This document shows, in pieces, positions 1 through 5,600 of a stretch of 12,153 bases of DNA. The notes beneath the pieces were generated by a model, which was given only the letters and a program-made list of their open reading frames with translations, was not told the origin of the DNA and did no database searches. This DNA comes from an uncultured Pseudomonadota bacterium (GTDB lineage: Bacteria; Desulfobacterota_B; Binatia; UBA9968): the NCBI GenBank assembly GCA_946478635.1, contig CAMLCX010000102.1, forward strand, positions 1 through 12,153, read 5' to 3'. Positions within the stretch are counted from its first letter, which is position 1. Each line of letters begins with the position of its first letter. Position numbers and translations under genes: made by a program.

Positions 1-159
1 AGCCAGTATCCGCTCGAAGTGGTGGCGGCACTGTACAATTACAAATTTGTGTTGGAGGACCGCAGCAAAGGAATCCACAACTTGACGTATGCGGTTCAAC
101 TGCTGATGGACTCGCTCAAAGCGCTCGACAAGACTTTCAACGACGCCGCCCGCCCGTAA
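1..159 (+). CDS. C-terminal end of a probable multiheme cytochrome c family protein (5' end outside window)
   Basis: Frame 1 is open from the left edge to a TAA at 157-159 and gives the last 52 residues of a protein. The tail contains LYNYKFVLEDRSKGIHN followed by a helical, leucine-rich stretch. A segment of the form 'YNYxFVxxDxSxGxHNxxYAxxLL' is common at the C-terminus of periplasmic multiheme cytochromes, such as the NrfA and octaheme or doubled-CXXCH families, where the His near the end often ligates a heme. No CXXCH motif lies in the visible part, so heme binding cannot be shown here. It is the only plus-strand gene and converges on the small membrane-protein gene, with 39 bases between their stops. 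The family call rests on motif memory alone. If it is right, the protein would act in periplasmic or extracellular electron transfer. Confidence 0.5.
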   Translation, partial: SQYPLEVVAALYNYKFVLEDRSKGIHNLTYAVQLLMDSLKALDKTFNDAARP

Positions 160-198
160 AGGGCAGCCCACGGTTCAATTTACGCGTCAAAAGGGCGA

Positions 199-480
199 TT
201 AGTTCCGCCGCTTGAGGATGTCTTCCAGCCTTTTTCGGTCATCGTCGAGGATGCGCTCTTTTGGCGGCTTTGCCGGTACGCTGTCGCGCCGCTCATCCTT
301 TTCAACCTGTCGCGCCGGCTTTGAGCGAAGTGGCGGCGCATCCTCCTTTGTGAACGCTTTACGCAGATCGTACCAGTAGAACCAGAGTAAGAACGCAAGA
401 AACCAAACGATCAGCGGAATCAGCAGAAATAGGATGAGCGTTCGCACCCGGCTTTTGTTGCGTTGTTTCCGTCGCGCCAC
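199..480 (-). CDS. Small single-pass membrane protein of unknown function (93 aa)
   Basis: I do not recognise this protein. Residues 2-13 are strongly basic, followed by one hydrophobic, tryptophan-rich membrane segment at about residues 14-36. A proline-rich, highly charged tail ends in an amphipathic helix (about residues 76-92, ILDDDRKRLEDILKR). By the positive-inside rule the N-terminus should be cytoplasmic and the tail outside. There is no signal-peptidase or lipobox motif. The start is GTG at 480-478; an in-frame TGA lies 18 bases upstream (499-501), so no longer start exists, and AAGGA sits about 11-12 bases before the GTG. It lies 141 bases downstream of glpX on the same strand, so it may be separately transcribed. 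The clear membrane segment and strand agreement favour a real gene, but function is open. Confidence 0.6.
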   Translation of the reverse strand: MARRKQRNKSRVRTLILFLLIPLIVWFLAFLLWFYWYDLRKAFTKEDAPPLRSKPARQVEKDERRDSVPAKPPKERILDDDRKRLEDILKRRN

Positions 481-502
481 GGGGATGAATATCCTTACTC
501 AG

Positions 503-556
503 AAAATTTTGAGATATCTCTCGCCCCTTCGGCCGCGCTCGGCGCCTTGGGGCGAA
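503..556 (-). repeat. Cluster of palindromes and a GC hairpin between glpX and the small membrane-protein gene
   Basis: Three adjacent symmetrical elements occur: AAAATTTT (503-510), the perfect 10-base palindrome GAGATATCTC (511-520), and an inverted repeat TCGCCCC (521-527) with GGGGCGA (549-555). One extra wobble pair can form when read on the minus strand. The hairpin loop is 21 bases and can form a small inner stem. Placed 66 bases after the glpX stop, it could end the alaC-hom-apgM-glpX transcript. However, the only T run (AAAATTTT) comes more than 10 bases after the stem, so it is not a canonical intrinsic terminator. The AT-rich palindromes could instead be an operator or promoter element for the membrane-protein gene. 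I infer no specific role. Confidence 0.35.
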
Positions 557-621
557 GGACGATCGGCCAATTGACACGGGCTGCGCTCAGAGTTTGTGAA
601 AAACTCGATTTGAGCAGATGT

Positions 622-1572
622 TCAATAAGAAGGCTTGTGCTCGAAATAATGCATCGCGTTGATAACGCGAACCGTTTTTGTTTTTGAACGCATCACCACC
701 GACTGGGTGGTCGCGCCGCCAGCGAAAAAGTGCACGCCTTGTAGATAATCCCCGTCAGTAACGCCGGTCGCGGCAAACATGACGTCGCCCGCGGCGAGGT
801 CGTCGAGGCGAAATTTTTTCTTGATGTCGGTGACGCCCATTTCCTTGGCCCGTTCGATCTCGCCGTCGTTACGCGGGGCCAAGCGTCCTTGAAACTCACC
901 GCCAACGCAGCGCATGGCCGCGGCGGCCAGCACGCCCTCGGGCGCGCCGCCGATGCCGAGCAGCAGGTCGATGCCGGTCTCTGACTTGGTCGTCGCGATG
1001 GCTGCCGAAACATCGCCGTCACCGATCAAGCGGATGCGCGCGCCCGCCTGGCGCACCTCTTGAATGATCGCTTCATGGCGCGGGCGCAATAAAATAATCA
1101 CGGTGAGATCTTCAACTCGGCAACGTTTGGCCTCGGCCAACGCGCGCAAATTTTCCGTCGGTGATTTATCCAGGTCGACAACGCCTTTGCCGACCGGACC
1201 GGCTGCGATCTTTGCCATATAAGTATCCGGGCAGTGCAGCAAGTTGCCGCCGTCCGCCATGGCGATGACCGCGAGCGCATTGGGACCGCCGGTGGCGCAG
1301 ATCGTCGTGCCTTCCAACGGGTCAAGGGCAATATCGACCTTTGGCCCGCCGGAACCGACCTTCTCACCGATGTAGAGCATGGGCGCTTCGTCGCGCTCCC
1401 CTTCGCCGATCACCACGGTGCCATCGATGGCCAGCGCATCGAAGGCCTTGCGCATGGCGTCGACGGCAGCTTGATCGGCGGCCTTTTCGTCCCCCCGCCC
1501 CGTCCAACGGGCGCAATTCAATGCCGCCGCTTCCGTCACACGAACAGCTTCCAATGCTAAGTTTCGGTCCAC
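622..1572 (-). CDS. glpX: Class II fructose-1,6-bisphosphatase
   Basis: The enzyme hydrolyses fructose 1,6-bisphosphate to fructose 6-phosphate in gluconeogenesis and sugar-phosphate cycles, in the cytosol. The 316 residues align end to end with E. coli GlpX as I remember it. Metal-binding residues are in place: D33, E57 in the GEGE motif, D84 and E87 in DPLEGT, and E212 in GIGGAPEGV. PRH (164-166) and GDGDV (184-188) are also typical. The start is GTG at 1572-1570 (MDRNLALE, the usual N-terminus), which overlaps the last 16 bases of the upstream apgM-type gene. GGGAGG five bases before this GTG supports the start. It is the last gene of the alaC-hom-apgM-glpX unit and is probably translationally coupled. 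In some bacteria GlpX also acts on sedoheptulose 1,7-bisphosphate; the sequence does not decide this. Confidence 0.95.
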   Translation of the reverse strand: MDRNLALEAVRVTEAAALNCARWTGRGDEKAADQAAVDAMRKAFDALAIDGTVVIGEGERDEAPMLYIGEKVGSGGPKVDIALDPLEGTTICATGGPNALAVIAMADGGNLLHCPDTYMAKIAAGPVGKGVVDLDKSPTENLRALAEAKRCRVEDLTVIILLRPRHEAIIQEVRQAGARIRLIGDGDVSAAIATTKSETGIDLLLGIGGAPEGVLAAAAMRCVGGEFQGRLAPRNDGEIERAKEMGVTDIKKKFRLDDLAAGDVMFAATGVTDGDYLQGVHFFAGGATTQSVVMRSKTKTVRVINAMHYFEHKPSY

Positions 1573-2777
1573 GTTGGCCTCCCTTCGATCAGCGCGTCCA
1601 TCAAGCGATAAGCCTTTTTCGCAACAATACCGGTTCTCGCCGCGTCCTTTTCGTTGTACCCGAGATTGCCGTTGTTCTTAGGCGTTTCAGCCGAAAACAA
1701 AACGAACGGCACGGGATCGGCGACGTGGGTCTTGAGGGCGATCGCGGTCGGATGATCCGGCATCAAAAGTATTCGATAATCCTTCCGGTGCGCCATTCCT
1801 TTCAATACGGTGCCGACCACTTTTTCGTCGAAGTCTTCCAGCGCTTGAATTTTTTTCTCCACGTCGCCCATGTGACCGGCTTCGTCCGTCGCTTCGACGT
1901 GAATGAAGACCAAGTCATTTTTCTCCAACGAGCGCACGCCGTACTCGCCCTTACCGATGTAATTGGTATCGAGAAATCCGGTAATGCCCGGCACATCAAT
2001 GCGTTCGAGCCCCGCGTAAACGCCCAGACCATGAATGATGTCCACGGCCGAGATCACCCCACCTTTGATGCCAAAACGCTCCGTCAGCGGCGGCAATTGC
2101 GGCGCTCTTCCCTGGCCCCAGAGCCAGATACTCGTGGCTTGCCTGTGACCTTCCGCCCGGCGCTTCCTGTTGACTGGATGAGCCGCGAGAATCGACTGTG
2201 ACGCGTTCATGAGCTGCAGTAAACGGTCGGCGCCATCGCCCTTGGGCATGTAGCCGGCAATCTTCTGATCGGTAATGTCGTGCGGCGGCGTGGCGTCCAT
2301 TTTTTCTTTTCCGTCGCGCCAGACCATTAAGTGCCGGTAGCTCACGCCGGGAAAAAATTCGATGCCGCCACCGCCGAGTTCCTTACCAAGATCGCGGATG
2401 ATTTCCCTAGCTTCTTCGGTCGTGATGTGTTCGCTGGTGAAATCTTCCATAAACGTTTCAACGCCGGCGCCGCCGAGCGTCACCAGATTGCAGCGAAAAG
2501 CGATGTCGTTCGGCCCCAGAGCAACTCCCATGCTGGCCGCTTCCAGCGGCGAGCGTCCGGTGTGATAGACCGCCGGGTCATAGCCCATGATGCTCATGTT
2601 GCCGACGTCGCTACCGGGAGGAAAACCCTCGGGGATGACGTGGGCGATGCCGTACACACCGTGCACCGCGAGCCAGTCCATATTCGGCGTTCGCGCGGCT
2701 TCCAGGGGTGTTTTGCCGCCCAATACTTCGAGCGGATAATCTGCCATGCCGTCGCCTTGCAGAATAATGTACTTCAC
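1557..2777 (-). CDS. apgM: ApgM-type phosphoglycerate mutase family protein; probable alternative homoserine kinase
   Basis: A 406-residue member of the alkaline phosphatase superfamily, archaeal-type cofactor-independent phosphoglycerate mutase branch (COG3635). Residues fitting the two-metal site are D9 (GDGMADYP), the probable nucleophile S56 (PPGSDVGN), D298 and H302 (EATDEAGH), D341 and H342 (PDHPT) and H351. The family signature IWLWGQGRAP is at 217-226. The start is GTG at 2777-2775 with AAGGA six bases upstream. It lies 49 bases after hom and overlaps glpX by 16 bases. The sequence closely resembles the Geobacter-type subgroup that TIGR02535, as I recall it, labels a proposed homoserine kinase, because such genes sit with threonine genes in genomes lacking thrB. 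Position after hom and the absence of thrB here favour that role. Interconversion of 2- and 3-phosphoglycerate remains the alternative; the active-site residues alone do not separate the two. Confidence 0.9.
   Translation of the reverse strand: MKYIILQGDGMADYPLEVLGGKTPLEAARTPNMDWLAVHGVYGIAHVIPEGFPPGSDVGNMSIMGYDPAVYHTGRSPLEAASMGVALGPNDIAFRCNLVTLGGAGVETFMEDFTSEHITTEEAREIIRDLGKELGGGGIEFFPGVSYRHLMVWRDGKEKMDATPPHDITDQKIAGYMPKGDGADRLLQLMNASQSILAAHPVNRKRRAEGHRQATSIWLWGQGRAPQLPPLTERFGIKGGVISAVDIIHGLGVYAGLERIDVPGITGFLDTNYIGKGEYGVRSLEKNDLVFIHVEATDEAGHMGDVEKKIQALEDFDEKVVGTVLKGMAHRKDYRILLMPDHPTAIALKTHVADPVPFVLFSAETPKNNGNLGYNEKDAARTGIVAKKAYRLMDALIEGRPTWTET
1578..1583 (-). promoter_or_regulatory. Shine-Dalgarno of glpX inside the upstream gene
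   Basis: GGGAGG on the minus strand lies five bases before the glpX GTG and inside the 3' coding end of the apgM-type gene. It is one of the best ribosome binding sites in the window. It fixes the glpX start and suggests that glpX is translated by ribosomes finishing or passing the upstream gene. Confidence 0.75.
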
Positions 2778-2783
2778 GCTTGA

Positions 2784-2788
2784 TCCTT
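2784..2788 (-). promoter_or_regulatory. Shine-Dalgarno supporting the GTG start of the apgM-type gene
   Basis: AAGGA on the minus strand lies six bases before the GTG at 2777-2775, in the 49-base gap after hom. It supports this GTG, which gives the expected N-terminus MKYIILQGDGMADY. I see no promoter or terminator hairpin in the gap, so hom and this gene are probably cotranscribed. Confidence 0.6.
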
Positions 2789-2826
2789 TACGATCGCGAC
2801 GTCCCCAATGTTTGCGACTCGAAGCA

Positions 2827-4224
2827 TCATTTCACGCCCCAGATTGGAAACCAAACCGGATCGATGACGATATAATCCCGATTGCGCAACGAAGCCAGGG
2901 CTTTGCGCATTTGACGCAGAGTGGCTCGCTCCAAAGTCATGACAAACGGCAGGACCTCATTGTGCTTCTGTTTGATGCGATGGCTTTGCATCAAACCGTG
3001 AAGCTCCTCTTCCACATGCCGGAGCTGCCAAATTTCCGAGATGTTCATGCCGATGCGGCCAAACGTCCGGCCGATGTCGCCGACGATGCCGGCGCGGTCC
3101 TTGACCACGAAACGCACATAAAACGGCACGTCGATTTCTTCTTCAGGTTGAAGCTTCAGCGCACCCGGCGGGATGAGACTTGGCACGCCGGAAAACCTGC
3201 GCTCGCCCCCCCGCGCCAATTCACAGACATCGCCGAGCACCGCCACCGCGGTCGGCCCGCCACCGGCCCCCGGACCGACCAGGACATAATCGCAATCGCG
3301 CTCGCCGCGCGCAGCGCCGCTGCTCCTGCCGGCGAAGCACACCGCGTTGGTCGCGCCGTCCACGCCGGCGAGAAAATTTTCCCTTGGCACCAACGCAGGC
3401 GCCACGAAAACTTGCACCGCCTGGCCTTTTCGCCGTGCCACCGCAAGCTGTTTGATCGTGCTGCCGCCGATACGGTTCGCATAGCGAAAATCCACCGCCT
3501 GAATATCTTCGATTCCCTTGCGCCAGATTTTCCCCGGTTGGATCTGCAGCCCAAACGCGACCAGGCTCAGCAAGAGCAGTTTGGCCTCGGCGTCGCTGCC
3601 GTTGACATCGGAGGCGGGATTGGTCTCGGCATAGCCCTTTTGCTGGGCTTCCTTGAGCGCCTCGGCGTAGGGCTTAGCGCTCTTTTCCATCTGCGACAGG
3701 ATGTAGTTGCAGGTCCCGTTGACGATGCCAAATACCGCCTCCGGCTCTTCGGCGGCGAAGCTTTCACTGAGAGAACGCACCACCGGAATGCCGCCGCCGA
3801 CGCACGCTTCGAAGCGCAGCTGCTGTCCTGACTTCTTTGCCGCGGACCAAATCTCTTTGCCGTAGCGCGCCAGCACCGCTTTATCGGAGGTGACCACCGA
3901 CTTGCCGTTGCGAAAAGCGCGCAAGATGTAATCGCGAAACCGCGGCAACTGCGAAGCCGATTGAAATCCCAGCGCCTCGACCACGATATCGACGCCGGGA
4001 TGATCGAGCACTTCTTCGGCTTGGCGGGTAAAAAGGCCGGCGCGTTTGCCGAACCATTTTTTATTTCGCGGCGCTCGCGTGTAGATCTTGCGAATCTCGA
4101 TCTCGGCGTCGTCGCCGACTTGCCCTTTGACATCCTGGAAAAGGATATCCTGGATCGCTTCGCCGACCACGCCAGAGCCGAGCAAGCCGATGCCCACTTT
4201 GCGCCGTTTATTTGCGGATGCCAT
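2827..4224 (-). CDS. hom: Homoserine dehydrogenase with C-terminal ACT domain
   Basis: It reduces L-aspartate semialdehyde to L-homoserine with NAD(P)H, the branch step toward threonine and methionine. The 465 residues show an N-terminal Rossmann fold (GLLGSGVVG, 13-21), the NGTCNYIL segment (169-176) and the catalytic-substrate region. There E200, D211 and K215 match the spacing of E208, D219 and K223 of yeast homoserine dehydrogenase as I remember it. An ACT domain (about 368-440) suggests feedback control, most likely by threonine. One local variant is TSDKA (112-116) where most relatives have TANKA. The start is ATG at 4224-4222; an in-frame TAA lies 12 bases before it, so no longer start exists, and no Shine-Dalgarno is visible. 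It is 44 bases downstream of alaC and precedes the apgM-type gene, consistent with a threonine-branch operon. Confidence 0.95.
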   Translation of the reverse strand: MASANKRRKVGIGLLGSGVVGEAIQDILFQDVKGQVGDDAEIEIRKIYTRAPRNKKWFGKRAGLFTRQAEEVLDHPGVDIVVEALGFQSASQLPRFRDYILRAFRNGKSVVTSDKAVLARYGKEIWSAAKKSGQQLRFEACVGGGIPVVRSLSESFAAEEPEAVFGIVNGTCNYILSQMEKSAKPYAEALKEAQQKGYAETNPASDVNGSDAEAKLLLLSLVAFGLQIQPGKIWRKGIEDIQAVDFRYANRIGGSTIKQLAVARRKGQAVQVFVAPALVPRENFLAGVDGATNAVCFAGRSSGAARGERDCDYVLVGPGAGGGPTAVAVLGDVCELARGGERRFSGVPSLIPPGALKLQPEEEIDVPFYVRFVVKDRAGIVGDIGRTFGRIGMNISEIWQLRHVEEELHGLMQSHRIKQKHNEVLPFVMTLERATLRQMRKALASLRNRDYIVIDPVWFPIWGVK

Positions 4225-4268
4225 GACGCGAATTTAGAAAGACTTAAAAACTAGCTTGGAATCGGGCG

Positions 4269-5447
4269 CTAGTCCAGCAATTTCCCCAGCGCCCGTTTGA
4301 TCTTTCGCACGGCTTGTTTCGTGCGATGTTCGTTCTCGATCAATGCAAAGCGCACGTGCTCGTCGCCGTACTGGCCGAAGCCGATGCCCGGCGACACCGC
4401 CACTTGAGCTTCTTGAAGCAAATATTTGCAGAACTCTACGGACCCCATCTTTTTCGCCGGTTCCGGGATTTCAGCCCAGACAAACATGGTTCCCTTGGGC
4501 TTTGGTATCTTCCAACCCGCCCGGTCGAGCCCATCGATCAGCGCATCGCGCCGCTTCTCATACATCAAGCGAATTTCTTCGACGCAGTCTTGCGGCCCAT
4601 TGAGCGCCTGAATCGCCGCAATCTGAATTGGCTGGAAGATACCATAATCGAGATAGCTCTTGATGCGCGCCAACGCGTGAATGACCTCTTTGTTGCCCAC
4701 GCAAAAGCCGACGCGCCAGCCCGGCATGTTGTAGCTTTTCGAGAGCGAAAAAAATTCCACGCCGACATCCTTCGCGCCAGCCACCTGGAGAAAGCTCGGC
4801 GCCTGATAACCATCAAAAGTCAGATCGGCATAAGCGAAATCGTGAATGACGAGAAAGCCATGCTCCTTCGCGGTTTTCACCACACGCTCGAAGAATCCCA
4901 CATCGACCACCTCAGTTGTCGGATTATGGGGAAAACTGATGATCAACATTTTCGGCTTCGGCCAGGTCTGTCGGATCGCTTCTTCGAGATTGCCAAAAAA
5001 CGTTTCACTGGTAGTCAGCGGAATGCAGCGCAAATCGCCGCCGGCGAGCACTACGGCAAACTGGTGGATTGGATACGTCGGACTGGGACAGAGTACGACA
5101 TCGCCGGGGTCGATGGTTGCCCAGGCCAGATGTGAGATCCCCTCTTTGGCTCCGATCGTAACGATCGCCTCGCTATCGGGATCGAGATCCACATTGTAGC
5201 GGCGTTTGTACCAGGCAACGATTGCCAACCGAAGCTTGTAAATACCGCGGGAGACAGAATAACGATGATTCTGCGGCTTGCCCGCGGCTTCAATCAGTTT
5301 AGCGACCACGTGCGGCGGCGTGGGCAGATCAGGATTACCCATGCCGAAATCGACGATATCCTCTCCCCTGTGCCGGGCTTCCATCTTCATGCTGTCGATA
5401 ATGCTGAAAACGTAGGGCGGCAGCCGCTTTATGCGCTGAAATTCCAC
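4269..5447 (-). CDS. alaC: AlaC-type PLP-dependent aminotransferase (alanine or aspartate transaminase)
   Basis: A class I/II fold type I aminotransferase of 392 residues, similar over its whole length to E. coli AlaC as I remember it. Shared segments include RLPPYVF near the N-terminus, GNPD (37-40), [25 protein letters not shown] and HVRFALIEN. The PLP lysine is K237. N175, D203, Y206 and R245 are the expected cofactor contacts, and R366 should bind the substrate carboxylate. AlaC makes alanine from pyruvate and glutamate. Deltaproteobacterial relatives next to hom are also annotated as aspartate aminotransferase, and making aspartate would feed Hom directly. The start is GTG at 5447-5445; an in-frame TAA lies 6 bases upstream, so it cannot be longer, and AGG about nine bases before it is a weak ribosome binding site. 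It is the first gene of the operon. Confidence 0.88.
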   Translation of the reverse strand: MEFQRIKRLPPYVFSIIDSMKMEARHRGEDIVDFGMGNPDLPTPPHVVAKLIEAAGKPQNHRYSVSRGIYKLRLAIVAWYKRRYNVDLDPDSEAIVTIGAKEGISHLAWATIDPGDVVLCPSPTYPIHQFAVVLAGGDLRCIPLTTSETFFGNLEEAIRQTWPKPKMLIISFPHNPTTEVVDVGFFERVVKTAKEHGFLVIHDFAYADLTFDGYQAPSFLQVAGAKDVGVEFFSLSKSYNMPGWRVGFCVGNKEVIHALARIKSYLDYGIFQPIQIAAIQALNGPQDCVEEIRLMYEKRRDALIDGLDRAGWKIPKPKGTMFVWAEIPEPAKKMGSVEFCKYLLQEAQVAVSPGIGFGQYGDEHVRFALIENEHRTKQAVRKIKRALGKLLD

Positions 5448-5489
5448 GCGTTCTTACCTAAACCTTTCTAAAAAACGGGATGATCATAT

Positions 5490-5518
5490 TTTATAAGCCA
5501 TCGCTCTATTAGGTGCAA
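5490..5518 (-). promoter_or_regulatory. Putative sigma70-type promoter for the alaC-hom-apgM-glpX operon
   Basis: On the minus strand TTGCAC (5518-5513) and TATAAA (5495-5490) are separated by exactly 17 bases. They sit in an AT-rich patch of a GC-rich region, about 43 bases before the alaC GTG. The -10 matches the TATAAT consensus at five of six positions and the -35 at three of six. Transcription would start near 5483, leaving a leader of about 35 bases. A second, overlapping TAAAAT one step downstream could also serve as the -10. The 153-base gap after recG is the largest in the window and marks the boundary between transcription units. I see no convincing hairpin terminator for the recG transcript in it. 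Confidence 0.55.
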
Positions 5519-5600
5519 CAAAAAGGATTTTGGGCCAGTGGCTCATCGCGATATCAATGACATACGGTAGGGACCGACCTCCTTGTCTGCCCTCTTCCAC

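Noticed and set aside
160..198. Possible bidirectional terminator between the converging genes
   Set aside because: Only a 3-base GGG/CCC stem with a tiny loop can be drawn and there is no T run, so I see no supportable terminator.
571..600. TTGACA on the plus strand at 571-576
   Set aside because: It is a perfect -35 match, but there is no -10-like hexamer at 16-18 bases and no plus-strand gene downstream.
1341..2201. 286-codon open frame on the plus strand across the apgM-glpX junction
   Set aside because: It is opposite two well-supported genes, and its Arg-rich N-terminal composition is typical of an antisense artefact.
2746..3831. 361-codon open frame on the plus strand
   Set aside because: It is antisense to hom and the start of the apgM-type gene, both strongly supported; the translation is an Arg/His/Ala-rich shadow.
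5484..5600. 38 codons open in the recG frame directly after its TGA (GTG start, TGA end)
   Set aside because: RecG already ends in a normal C-terminus, the stretch has no family resemblance and it runs through the predicted alaC promoter. Readthrough or a separate small gene is not supported.
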